A stretch of DNA of 64,000 bases, taken from assembly GCA_037178625.1 (NCBI GenBank), contig CM074136.1, positions 62,001 to 126,000 on the forward strand, written 5' to 3'. Source of the stretch: Skeletonema tropicum. Its lineage: Eukaryota > Bacillariophyta > Thalassiosirophyceae > Thalassiosirales > Thalassiosiraceae. Below, in pieces: positions 10,109-21,189 of the stretch. Made by a program: the position numbers and the translations under genes. Position 1 is the stretch's first letter; every line of letters begins with the position of its first letter. The notes beneath the pieces are model-generated. The model worked only from the letters and a program-made list of their open reading frames with translations. It was not told where the DNA came from and did not search any database.

Positions 10109-11677
10109 ATGGACGAATCAGCCAAAGCGCTGGTGAGGGAACTACTCAAATTTTGCAACTCGGCCTCACTTTCAGAGGAAGGCTTAAGAGAAATAATTGA
10201 GCGACACAAAAAATTGACGTCCGATAATAATTCGATCATCAGATACGCTATATTTTATCAAGAAATCTTCTTTCGGGCATGCCGCAATGAAAGAGTCAAC
10301 GAGGGAATAATTCGATACCTTCTCGAATATTTTCCTGATGCTGCCGGTGTTGCTGATAATGGGTGGTCACCCCTCCATCTTGCATGCAGCAACAAAAACA
10401 TGACACTCAATATTATTCGACTCCTAATTGATGCCGCTCCCGACTCTGTTCGCAGTGTAGACAGTGAGGGTTGGGTGCCTCTTCATTACTTATGTGATAA
10501 CGAAGAGGCGAATGAAACAGAAGCAGTAAAAATTTTGAAGCTGCTCATCGAGAAGCACCCCGAAGCAGTTCGGCATGAAGGTACAATTTTTATTGCTATT
10601 CAGACGACAAAATCTCCTGAGTTCTGCCAGGTGTTAATTGAAGCGTATCCTGGATCTGAGCGAATAGCTGATACTCATGGTATGCTGCCTCTCCATTGGG
10701 CATGTCGTCGCAACGCCTTTGCCACGGTAGAATACTTGTACAAACTTTACCCCGATGCCGTCAATCATGCATCAACAAAAGGAATGTATCCAATTCACTT
10801 CGCAATGAGACGTATCAAGGACAGAAACAAAATAGCTGCTGCTTTAGAAATCGTGCAATACCTGCTGGATTGCGATCACAATGTGAAATTTCAGAAGTGG
10901 CAAGAGAGAATGTCTCTGCTTTGTATGGCTTGTCAGTTGACAGGTCATCAGGAGTTCAATGATTCATTCATTGATACTGCACTAGAAATTATCAAGATAT
11001 TGTATGACGCACACCCAGAAGCTATTGGAGGTGAAATAATTTGTGATGCAGAATCCTGCCGACACTATCATGTGCAAACAAAATCATTCCTCAACGGCGA
11101 GTTACTCTATGCTCGTCAAGCCAAAAATCTCCGCCTGATGATGACAGCTGATGATAATGGACGTCTTCCTTTGCACACAGCGCTTCAGGACAATGTCAGG
11201 CTGGGTTCAATCAAGTTGTTGGTAAAAGGCAATCCCTCTGCGATAAGAAGTTTCGACGATAGTGGCGCGATACCTCTGCACGTGGCATGTGAACATCATG
11301 AATCCGCTAGAGTTGTGGGGTATATGGTAAGCCTGGATCATAATATCACACTTGATACAACTGATAGGCAAGGGAATGCAGCCCTTCATTATGCATGCCG
11401 TGGTGCAAAATATGAATCCATTGCGCTTCTGCTGGATAAATTCGACGCTGCATCCGTATCAAGACGGAATGTTGACGGGAAGCTCCCTATCGATCTTCTT
11501 TGGGAAAGCAATGAGGTCCTTGACAGGGAAAGTGTTCCGTATACTGAGAGCGTGTATCGGCTTATGAGGGCATACCCTGAAATGATCATGGGTACAGATT
11601 TACAGGTGCAATCTGTTTCAGTGTCTTGTCCAAGTCTGACTCTGACTGGAAAGAAGAGGAAATTTAGTCATGACTAG
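10109..11677 (+). CDS. Ankyrin-repeat protein, 522 aa (intact copy 2)
   Basis: This is an intact member of the local family. I chose the ATG at 10109 (MDESAKALVREL...) because the same start context, AAGATGGACGAATCAG, begins copy 3 and, nearly, copy 5, and it gives the same length (522 aa) as copy 5. An in-frame ATG at 10073 would add 12 residues. The N-terminus carries the family block SEEGLREIIERH. From about residue 70 come ankyrin repeats of the form PLHLACSNK, PLHYLCDN, PLHWACRRN, PLHTALQDN, PLHVACEHH and ALHYACRG. The C-terminus ends LTGKKRKFSHD, a monopartite nuclear-localisation-like basic cluster. No signal peptide, membrane segment or enzymatic domain is seen. The likely role is protein-protein interaction, possibly in the nucleus (inference). 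Confidence 0.9.
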   Translation: MDESAKALVRELLKFCNSASLSEEGLREIIERHKKLTSDNNSIIRYAIFYQEIFFRACRNERVNEGIIRYLLEYFPDAAGVADNGWSPLHLACSNKNMTLNIIRLLIDAAPDSVRSVDSEGWVPLHYLCDNEEANETEAVKILKLLIEKHPEAVRHEGTIFIAIQTTKSPEFCQVLIEAYPGSERIADTHGMLPLHWACRRNAFATVEYLYKLYPDAVNHASTKGMYPIHFAMRRIKDRNKIAAALEIVQYLLDCDHNVKFQKWQERMSLLCMACQLTGHQEFNDSFIDTALEIIKILYDAHPEAIGGEIICDAESCRHYHVQTKSFLNGELLYARQAKNLRLMMTADDNGRLPLHTALQDNVRLGSIKLLVKGNPSAIRSFDDSGAIPLHVACEHHESARVVGYMVSLDHNITLDTTDRQGNAALHYACRGAKYESIALLLDKFDAASVSRRNVDGKLPIDLLWESNEVLDRESVPYTESVYRLMRAYPEMIMGTDLQVQSVSVSCPSLTLTGKKRKFSHD

Positions 11678-12142
11678 CAGACCAGTCAACCACTGCAGTT
11701 AATGGTCTTCATAGTGAATGAAATGTACTAATCATCAATCTTGTAAGGTATGTTGCCAACATGACAGCATCCCGTCTTTAGAATCTGCAGCTGGGTTAGC
11801 GAACTTGAACTTGATTCGTCATTCTTTGTATTCTATCTCCTCAGCAAGGCCCAATGGAAGGAACGTTTGCAAGCATTTGCTGAATCTGGTATGAGGATTT
11901 TTCTATTGAAATTTGAGCTGGCATCCGTGTGATCAACAAGGATATCGATGTAGTTGGATACTCTCGTGGAACAATTGATGGTTCTAAGTTGCTCAAGATC
12001 GAGCCTCACGAGCATTCGGTGGCAGCATATGCTACGTTTCCAGGGCACAAGTTGGTTCGCTCCGGAGAGCATAAGTACTGAAATTGCAAGTTATCAGTAG
12101 ATACATACATTAACATAGAAGTTAAATTAGCTCGATATAATA
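11678..12142. repeat. Conserved ankyrin 3' flank, then unassigned DNA
   Basis: The first roughly 120 bp (GTGAATGAAATGTACTAATC, then CTGCAGCTGGGTTAGCGAAC) recur after copies 3, 4, 5 and 7. The shared block is probably 3' UTR or co-duplicated flank. The rest to 12142 holds no recognisable gene. Confidence 0.6.
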
Positions 12143-12200
12143 ATATAACAGAAATTTTAAAGAAGTACGTCTGATTAGCCCTCTAGGGGCGAAATTATGA
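12143..12200 (-). repeat. Inverted match to the SINE 3' tail
   Basis: This segment is the diverged reverse complement of 13866-13925, the tail of the SINE at 13613-13927; both contain GCCCTCYAGGGGCGAAATTAT. It may be a 5'-truncated SINE copy on the minus strand, although no A-tract was found at its edge. Confidence 0.5.
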
Positions 12201-13325
12201 CTAACCAACATGTGTGCTGTGTCGGTAGCATTAATAGTGCTCATATACTGCCTCCACAACTATTTCTCAGATCGCACTCCAAGCCAGAAGACCTAAATAG
12301 TCTCCTGGCCAGGATTAGTTTAAATAGCTCGATATATTTGGGCTTGATGAATTGTGTATCGCCATCATTGGTAACAAAAATGCTTCTTGTAACGTGTCGA
12401 ACAAAATCGTCTCCTTTAAGCACTACTTAAGGAGCTCAGGAAGACTCCCTGTGTCCATCAGAGGGAGATCAACACCATGCTTTTCAAAAGCAATGCCGCA
12501 AAGTGACGCTCGATATTCAGAATAGAGGATTCGATGTAAAGACGAGAAAGTCCAGGATCAAAGATGCCGGATGATGCATACTTAATGCATGCTTGGGATC
12601 TCTTGGGAGCCCTTCGGGCACGATGGTTCAGCTACGTTTGAAAATGATGGTTACGTCTCTCTCGCGCAAGGGCTCGTTATTTCTCCACTTCTGTAACAGA
12701 ATAGTATAACGACACATTAAAAGACACGATATCAGCGCATTTCGTCATTGTTTGTGACACAAATATGGAAAAATTGGAATTTTGCCCGAATTCGCGTCGA
12801 AGACGCGAATTTCAATTCGCCGTCTCCCGCCACGAAGTGGCGAATTTTAGCCAGGTGTTTGGTGAGGCTGTTTTCCCCGTTATTTCGTCAAAATAACCAC
12901 GATAATACACAAATAACCACCAACTTTTTCGAGAGACTACCACTATCAAGATGATGGCCGAAAAGAATCACTACTCTACTGTCCACCATGAGATTGAGAG
13001 TTCGAAACAATAACCTCCGCTTTATCATCCGCTAAAGCGGTGTATTAGGACGCCGCCTAGTGCGGCGGCGGCGGCGGCTCAGTCCCCCGAGGCCAACGCA
13101 AGCTCGGCGAAGCAATTAATTGGTACCCTTCGAACGACCAGTCTGCATTCAGACTGTGGGTTGCATATCGAAAGTCTCGTGATCGCCCTGCAGACATAAA
13201 CTGGAAGAGCTTGTCGATCCAAAATCTATCGTTATGATCTTTGCAGGTTTACAGCGTCACGATTTATCCCCATCAACTTTGATGAAAATCTGCAACGTCT
13301 GCGGAACAGCGACAGTAATCGCCTA
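12201..13325. other. Unassigned DNA with paired GAA-triloop hairpins
   Basis: I see no supportable gene. Two neighbouring perfect hairpins both have the loop GAA: AATTCGCGTC/GACGCGAATT at 12789-12811 and CGCCAC/GTGGCG at 12828-12842. A short GCG-rich run lies near 13060-13075. Confidence 0.5.
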
Positions 13326-14482
13326 GTGACATCAGCAGTCCTCGAGACGTACATTGGGAAGATCATTAAATACCTCAGAGAAGACTATCCTGATCATCTC
13401 GATTGGAAGGACCTCAACCGGAACGACAAAAAGGCCGTGCCGGAGTTTTGGAAGAATTTAAAACCTGGTGTCAAAAAAGAGATCCAATTGAAATTATTTC
13501 ATCTGTTGTATGTGGCGATGGCATGATTGGGATATCCTCCTTGGATGACGAGGAAGGCAAATATCCGCATCGCCTATGTGATCTGCAGCACATATTTATT
13601 CACCTAATCACAGAGGTGGTGTGGTGTAGTGGTATCACCGCCTCTCTTCTGGTTCGGGGTCTTGGGTTCGAGTCTCCCCCGTGCCAAATCCTGGCTGTTT
13701 GAGGTGTCGCAGCTCGGAGTGCGATCTGGGAAAAAAGACCATTACTTGGTTTGGAATTTCATATCACTGCCTCTTTGCTAATTCCGGGGTGATGGAAAAA
13801 CTGTTGGTTATTTGCTTAATTACACTCGAAGGGTAGTAACTTGTGACATTGCTCTAGATAATTGTAGATAATTTCGCCCCTGGAGGGCCAACTATGACGT
13901 ACTTTAAGATTTCCGTTAATTTTTTTTTTTATTCACCTAATCACAAATGCCGACGATGGGGAGAAAAATTATAGTTTGTAGCCATCATTCACTCTATCGC
14001 CGAGGCAATTGGAAGGGGAGGGGAGGCAAAATTTCAAACGTTCAGAGACTGGTACTTCGATTGTTTGTGGAATGTGACGAACACTCCATGGAAGGAGAAG
14101 AAAACGATCCAAGGTTACGCAATGGCACGAGTGGCCGATGAAAAGTGGTTCAAAGATTGGTATTGCACCATGGGTATGTTTGCTTTGTGTGAAGATGGTC
14201 TTTAACGAAGGTCCAACTCAAAAAAATAGTGGATTGGAACAGGTTGTGTTTCCATTGCTTTCTGGGAGGAAAGATGAGGGTGCGACAACGCTTGTCACTG
14301 AAAATATCCGATCTGCATCACCCGAGGCTGTCCTGAGGTATTATTCCGCCAAGTCTCTCCATCAAGGGGGGATCAATCAAGCAACCAAGCACAAAGATAT
14401 GAATTACTTCTTCCACTCTGCGCTTACTGGACATGCTGGTGATAAGAACTCCTCCCAGTACTACATAGGTCAAAGTTGCTGA
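13326..14482 (+). pseudogene. Degenerate gene of unknown family split by a SINE
   Basis: Short open stretches in several frames (13326-13526, 13403-13612, 13947-14141, 14138-14482) have coding-like composition, for example a segment with ETYIGKIIKYLREDYPDHLDW. Removing the SINE and one TSD joins HIFIHLIT directly to NADDGEKNYSL in the same frame, so the two sides were one reading frame before insertion. No family is recognised; a recombinase- or transposon-like origin is only a guess. Confidence 0.4.
13613..13927 (+). mobile_element. tRNA-headed SINE with 18-bp TSD
   Basis: The body is flanked by TTTATTCACCTAATCACA at 13595-13612 and 13928-13945 (two or three T are ambiguous with the tail). 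Just after the left TSD comes a Pol III-type A box (TGGTGTAGTGG, about 13624-13634) and, some 35 bp on, a B box (GGTTCGAGTCT, about 13665-13675). A T-rich run of 13 marks the 3' end. The head folds only partly as a tRNA: the D arm is good, the acceptor stem has mismatches and there is no proper anticodon arm. It is therefore not a functional tRNA. Length is about 315 bp. Confidence 0.82.
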
Positions 14483-15009
14483 ACGCAATGCAGAGGTGCA
14501 GGCTAATGTTGGCATCGTTCGACGTGCAAGAACTGTCATGAGTTGCAGCAGACGAAATAGTTAGTGAGTGTCATGGTCAGTTAAATGAATTCGTACCAAG
14601 TAAGAGAGCCACTGGAACTACTATTCTTGGCATGGGAAACCGGATTGGTGATTACAAGACAAGGATCAAGACAGCAACAGCAAAGAACTTACCATTAATC
14701 TAAGTGTAATGCGCAATTGATACTAGTGGCTGAATTGGAACAATTGGATCAGGCGCAAGGACTCAGAGGCACATGGGGACATAGTTATTTAGAGTAAATC
14801 GTAGCAGATTTTGTTTCTTATTTTTCACGGACTTGGTGTAATTGTAAAATTCTTATTCTCTCCGACTTTGTGTGTGGGGCTTTACATAGGTTTCAGAGAA
14901 TGGATAACTTCTTTTACCTTGGGAGCTTACGAATTCAAGCCTTCCCCTCACGAATTCTTCTCGAATTCGGACAAATCTCCCTGGAATTTTCCAGCAGAGA
15001 CTAACCGTC
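14483..15009. other. No gene recognised
   Basis: Short frames only, none with a domain or with similarity to other copies in the window. Confidence 0.4.
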
Positions 15010-15270
15010 GTTCCGTCAAAATGGTCTCCAAAATGGTCTCAAAAAACACCACTTTTGAGCACCTTAGTTTAGAGGGTTCCAGCGGTGTTAGAGCTAGTGC
15101 CGGCACATTAAATTTTGGCTATTACCATCGCCTAAAATGTTTGGGTTCATATCTGGTCACTACAGTGCTGTAAATGCCTTTACTATGGCGTCGTATGGCC
15201 ATGATCGACATGGTCTGTGATCATCAAAATTGGCTACATTTTTTGAGACCATTTTTGAGACCATTACTGA
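15010..15270. repeat. Small foldback element with GGTCTC/GAGACC ends
   Basis: The left end has two ATGGTCTC words (15020-15045) and the right end has the inverse pair GAGACCATTTTTGAGACCAT (15245-15265), giving imperfect inverted repeats of about 30 bp around some 200 bp. It has no coding content. The same core recurs as palindromes at 16450 and 16514. Confidence 0.5.
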
Positions 15271-16440
15271 ATTCCTATGTGAATACTCTACAGAGGCCCG
15301 AGGCCCCTTCACTCTGGCCTCTTTTCCCTCCTGCCTCCAATTGAGCAAAACAGGATGCTCTCCAGGATGACCTCTGCTCCTACACCCCCAACGCCACACA
15401 CGCAACGAATACACCTATGACGCGATTAATATCCCAAAGTTAATACTATTGGCGAGGTGTGCCTATCGGGGATTGCTTGATATCATCGTCTGTGAAGAGA
15501 AATAATACTCACCATTAGGTGCATAAAATCATCATATTACACTCACTTCACCTCTACTTTGGCCATGATAGGCATGATACACTGGAGGAGACACTTGTAT
15601 TTCACTATATATATATACATGTCATATTTGGGGAATCTTGAGCTACTTGAAATGGTTAATTCCTCTTTATTTTATTGATTATATGCCCTGTTGTTTGTTG
15701 TTATGAGATGACTTCGTTGACATAGTGTTTGGGGAGTTCTATGACATGATCTAGCGGGAATATCACACCATTTGCCACTTATTATATGGTTGGGACGAGG
15801 GGTGACGTTTGATGACTCCATTGCATCAATTGTTGCCCCAGACACAGCGGCCAAGTTGGTGATCGGCATGCTCTCCATACACATGCCGCTGGCCGCTGCG
15901 CAGCGAGTACGTGATGTCCTCAACTCTCTGGGCAATTCAGCGGCTAACAAGTCATCATTACTTCGGCATACGCATATAGTATCAGTTATTATTGCTTGGT
16001 GGCATCGAATTTGCGTCGGTGTAAATATTTGAGGTCGGTTCTGGTGATGTCGAATGTGCCGAATTTACATGTATAGTGTTCACGTCGTTATACAGCCGTA
16101 GTTGTTGAGATTCAGGCCCCACCGACCTCAAAAATGGATTCAGCACAAAATTTTGAGGTGAACAGGAAGTTGGAGTTGTTGTTATTGTTCATTTCATGGC
16201 TGATATTGCCATGTGATGCATCATGGTGGGGATGCTTTTTGTGAGATGTGTGATTTTTGATTCAATTTGCCGCCCGACGACACCGATGCAACTGATTAGA
16301 CACCCCTATTATCTCGGTGAGTGGATGGAATGTGGTCAACCCAAGTTGCAGATGCACTCTATACTAACTGAATGGAATAATACTGGTCTTTGAACGGAGG
16401 GGATCGGCATAGTATTGGCGTAGTAATGACTGAACATCGT
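15271..16440. other. No gene recognised
   Basis: AT-rich DNA with a short (TA)n run near 15608. The short frames on both strands around 15672-16032 overlap each other and show no domain. Confidence 0.4.
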
Positions 16441-16546
16441 CGAGTGCATTTTTGAGACCATTTGGTCTCAAAAAATTTGGAGACGAAGTGCGCGAACCGG
16501 CCAAAATCGATTTTGAGACCAAATGGTCTCAAAAATGGAACGACAC
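16441..16546. repeat. Two GAGACCATTTGGTCTC-type palindromes
   Basis: TTTTTGAGACCATTTGGTCTC occurs near 16450 and TTTTGAGACCAAATGGTCTC near 16512, in addition to the foldback pair at 15010-15270. The palindromic centre and repetition suggest element ends or protein-binding sites. Confidence 0.5.
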
Positions 16547-19230
16547 GGGGTTACGCCACTTAATCTCGACTAAATTAGAAAAATATTGAGACACCTACCT
16601 GACTTCGAAAAGTTCCGTCACCCCACGCAAAAATCACACACAATGGCACAAACTTCAAAAAAATCCTCAACCATAGACACTATACAGCGGAGAACATCTC
16701 CTACCATTACACCAGTACATGGCAAACCCTCCGCGTTTTTTTACAGTAGCTTCATCATATACCACCCGACCCCTGCGCAGAAAACGCGGAGCATTGGTTA
16801 CGATGTATTCCTTCAATAAAAAGTTTCGTGCGCGAAGTTTCCTAATGAAACATTGCCGTTCATGTCGGAGGGAGAGTCATGCCGGTGCATAACCCATGGA
16901 GACATAAAGCATGATCCTTGCAGCCCACCAATCGAGTGTATATATCCATAGGGAGGCGTGGGTGTCTTAGTGTACCGATGTTTCGGCCGGTAACACCATC
17001 CTCAACGTCGTAACTCGATGTCCATCAATGGTTCATTTTTATCTTTGGCCCTACTGCAATAAGGAGTGACAATAACACCAATGAAGGCAACCAACACTCT
17101 CCATCGACTCTAATATGGTGATAGACGATTAATTGACCCTTGGAGTGGAATGGAAGCTCTTATGACATCATTTTGATGATACAAAAAATGTACATGTTTT
17201 TCGTCTCTGTCGAACGCAACAACTAACCTAAAGCTAATGGAAACGGGATGCATATCGATCAAACAAGCATCAGCTTATTATTATTATGATAGTAAACATC
17301 CTTGGGAGCGATAATAACAATCAGAACTACTTGTTTGTTCAGTAAAACTCATTGCATATTTAGCCTACATCAAAACCAACATACATAACACTGTCTCCCA
17401 TGTGTTATAATCACTATAAAGCATCATCCACTTGTCGAAGTATTCGAATATACGCATACGATCAATTGGTATATAAATTACCACTCATTTGATGTTATCG
17501 GTCCTTCACGATGTTGATTTCAGCATTGCGTTTAAGGAGCAAATAATAGATTCTGTCTAACTTGTGAAATGTGGTTGATTATCGATTAGATAATGGGTTT
17601 GGACTACCCAAGGATAAATAGACGCCCAATGTATATATAACATTGATGTGGTGAAAGGATATCCTCTCTTTTGTAACATATCATTGCCGAAACGTCCATA
17701 GGAGGGGTGAATGGAGGTGAAAGTGGTAAATTTTATGCCGTCGATGGCGACGTTATTTTATTCATTTACGGTGGATCGACTGAGTTTTCCTGGCTTGGGC
17801 GCGTATAAGATGATTTATGCGACTGATCAAGCCGAGTATTCTAGGCGTATTCAATATGCACGCTTAACTGTGGCCACAGGAGTGGAGGACATCATGGTGA
17901 CGGTGTAAAAGGTGTGGTGGATGATGGATTTTTTGCGTTTCTCGTTCCATCTCAAAATTACGCGGGAAGGCCAAACGTAACCCCGTGCGACGGCTAACCA
18001 TTGCCGTGAACCGTTGTTCGTTTTTCAAACAAGCACCAAGCACTATGACGCGAAGTTATCGAGCTCCCATTTGCCCCTCCCAGCTCCCATCTCCCATCAA
18101 ATAAATGGCGGGAACGTTGATGGGACATGGGATGGGAGTGGGTCAGGCTATCGAAAAAAACGACACCTCCCACGACAACTCCCAGCAAACTTTGGCTCTC
18201 GTGGCACGATTAATAACATGTCATTGCTGATCTACCTCATCACTTTTCGACCGGTAACAGCAACAATAGCGGTAAGATTGATAATGTTCAGTCAGATAAT
18301 CGTAAATTCTCAAGAAGAAGGAGGGTCCGTGGACGGTGATGCAGGATACAGGCTCGTGGAGAGTCGAGGGGAAGTCACTAGGTAGTTCTACTGATGACAA
18401 TGGCTGCAATAGGTTAGGTTCGGCAACGCTTTAGTCCTGAAGTATGTTATTTGAGGAGAAGATATTGCTTTTTACTCGTGAAGTAGATGATAAGACGAGT
18501 AATTCGTGTGAAAGGAAACGGAACGACCGATTTTGATCATTGCTACTATCTTATTAATAATGTCTATAGTGAGTGTAGCAGCATCATTTTGAAGCCCTGT
18601 TCGGTGCAACTCTAGAGGGATATGACCATCCATCCTCTCCGCCATGAATCGCCTTATTTCATCGTCTGCTTGTAATGAGCATTTCCCGCAATACACCAGA
18701 TAATCCACTAGCAGACGCAGAACAGAATCTCTTCGATATGCTGCTCACTCTACCGACATAACTATCGGACTAATTGAAATTTCCTGTCGCCATTCCCCTC
18801 AATTCTATCAAGATTTCCTGTACAGCCGCCGGCGACCGATACTGCTTGAGATATTTATTTTTTTGACAATGAAGAACGCAATGGAAGAAATCGATTCGAT
18901 GGGTGCGCTGCCGTAGTTGGAAGATTCCCGCAGTCATTGTCTCACGAATGAATCAATTGGTCATCCCTCACACGCTGCATGCAGTATGGATTTATGAAAT
19001 TGTGGCCGATCGCCGTCGAAGATGGAAAGTTTGTTTTCCCACGCACGTGGAAGAAGGAAAGTTATCCTCATCACGTTAACCACACTGTCACCAAAACGTA
19101 GTCACGGCAGCCGGTAGTAGCAGACGACCTCATGAAGAGGATATTGCAGCGGCGTTGAGGGTAAGGGGCATCATTGCTACGCCATGGTGTCGTGCGCTGC
19201 CGCTACCTGCTATCATTGACAACATGGCCG
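16547..19230. other. Long stretch without a recognisable gene
   Basis: An 11-bp inverted pair (CTCCGCGTTTT near 16731, AAAACGCGGAG near 16780) spans about 50 bp. Around 18064-18135 CTCCCAT/ATGGGAG words form a loose inverted repeat, related to words at 19275-19350. Short frames, for instance 17711-17908 and 18472-18708 on the minus strand, have no recognisable domain. Confidence 0.4.
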
Positions 19231-19350
19231 TTGCTGGAAGTTGCTGGCAGTTGCTGGGAGTTGCTGCGAGAGCCTCCCATGGGACGATTTTTGGCGGGAA
19301 CATTTGCTGGGAGATTTTTCCTCCCATGGGAGGTGGTCGTCCCATGGGAG
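19231..19350. repeat. 4 x 10-bp tandem repeat and CCCATGGGA palindromes
   Basis: TTGCTGGMAG-type 10-mers run four times (19231-19270). CTCCCATGGGA palindromes follow at about 19277, 19321 and 19339. The stretch lies about 100 bp upstream of ankyrin copy 3 but is not found upstream of the intact copies, so a promoter role is unsupported. Confidence 0.5.
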
Positions 19351-19432
19351 CTTTTTTTGCGTTCGATAACCTCGCCCCTAATGACAAAAAAATGAAGTTA
19401 GTAGCACGTGGGCTGAATCTGTACAAAGCAAG

Positions 19433-20998
19433 ATGGACGAATCAGCCAAAGCGTTGGTGAGGGATTTATTCAAGCATTGTAGCTCCGACTCACTTTCAAA
19501 GGAAGGGCTAAGTGAAATAATTGAGCGGCACGAATTGACGCCCCATAATCATTCGATCATCTGAGATTATTTCTTCTTCTTCCGGGCATGCGTCAATGAA
19601 CAAGTAACAGAGGAAATAATTCGATGCCTTCTGGAATATTTCCCTACCGCTGCCAGTGCAACTTATAATGATATTAGGGGAATAACGCCGCTCCATGCTG
19701 CATGCGGCAACAAAAGTATGACACGGGGGATAATAGAACTTCTAATTGATGCAGCTCCCGCCACTGTTCGCAGTGTAGACCTTGAGTTTGACATGCCTCT
19801 TCATCGTTTATGCGAGAATGAAGGGGCGAATGAAACAGAAGCAGTAGAAATTTTGAAGCTGCTAATCGAGAAGTGCCCTGAAGCAGTCAGACATGCCGAT
19901 AATGACGGCCATCTCCCAATTCTCAATGCTGTTAGGTTTAGATCTACCGACTTTTGCCGTCTGTTAATTGAAGTGTATCCTGGATCCGAACAGATAGCTG
20001 ATGCTGATGGTATGCTGCCTCTCCATTATGCATGTTGTTACAACAATGTTGCCACAGTCAAATATTTGTACAAACTTTACCCCGGTGCCGTCAATCACGC
20101 ATCAACAGATGAAATGTATCCGATTCACTATGTAATGAGACGTATCATGGATAGAGATTTAGTAACTGGTGCCTTGGAAATTGTGCAATACCTGCTGGAT
20201 TGCGATCCCATAGTGAAATTTCAGAAGTTTCAAGGGACAATCTCTCTGCTTTGTTCTGCTTGTATTCACTCAGGTCATCCGGTGTTCAATGATTGCATTG
20301 ACACTGTGCTAGAAATTATTAAGACATTGTACGACGCACACCCCGAAGCTATCGAAGGTGAACTAATTTTTGATGCGGAAACCTTCCAACGCTATCATGT
20401 GCAAGTGCAATCATTCCTCAACGGCGAGTTAGTCTATGCTCGTCAAGCCAAAGATCTCCGCCTAATGAATACACCAGATGACAATGGACGTCTTCCTTTG
20501 CACACAGCGCTTCAGAACAATGTCAGGCTGGGTTCAATCAAACTGCTCGTGAAAGGCAATCCTTCTGCGATAAGAAACTTCGACGATAGTGGCGCGATAC
20601 CTTTGCACGTGGCATGTGAACATCATAAATCCGCTAGCGTTGTGGGGTATATGGTTAGCCTTGCTGATAATATCACACTCAATACAATTGATGGGCAAGG
20701 GAATACCACCCTTCATTATGCTTGCCGTGGTGCAAAGTATGACACCATGGCGCTTCTGCTGGATAAATTTGACGCTGTATCCGTATCAAGACGGAATGTT
20801 GACGGGAAGCTACCTATTGATCTTTTATGGGAAAGCAATGGCGATAGGGAAAGTGTAGCATACACTGAGAGCGTGTATCGGCTTCTTAGGGCATACCCTG
20901 AGACTACTATGCGCATTGGTCTGCAGGCGCAATCTGATTCAGCTTCCTGTCCGCGTCCCAAGCCGACTGGAAAGAAGAGGAAATTGGGTGATGACTAG
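19433..20998 (+). pseudogene. Ankyrin-repeat family copy 3, single TGA stop
   Basis: The start ATG at 19433 (MDESAKALVRDL...) is in the same context as copies 2 and 5. Codon 44 is TGA (19562-19564), where paralogues have arginine (CGA or AGA). Downstream the same frame is open to 20998 and ends TGKKRKLGDD. Without that codon it would be a 521-aa family member. The lesion is one substitution, so the copy died recently or the base is miscalled. Translation from internal ATGs, such as that at 19718, would lack the conserved N-terminal block. Confidence 0.82.
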
Positions 20999-21189
20999 CA
21001 AACCCAGTAAACTACATACTGCGGTTTGTGGTCTTCATAGTGAATGATAGTGAATGATATGTAGGAACTAATCATCATTCCTCTATGTTGCCAAGATGAC
21101 AGCACCCCACCTTTCATAGAATCTGCAGCTGGGTTAGCGAACTTGAACTTATTTCGTCATTCATTGTATTCTCTCTCCATCCACTAACG
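20999..21189 (+). repeat. Conserved ankyrin 3' flank
   Basis: It shares GTCTTCATAGTGAATGA and CTGCAGCTGGGTTAGCGAAC with the flanks of copies 2, 4, 5 and 7. Confidence 0.6.

Noticed and set aside
13613..13690. A functional tRNA gene
   Set aside because: A and B boxes are present, but no proper anticodon arm forms and the acceptor stem has mismatches; the 18-bp TSD shows that it is a SINE head.
18472..18708. Small minus-strand gene
   Set aside because: The frame has no recognised domain, no conserved copy in the window and no supporting context.
19562..19564. TGA in ankyrin copy 3 read as selenocysteine
   Set aside because: Paralogues have arginine at this place and no SECIS-like structure was noticed; a nonsense mutation is simpler.
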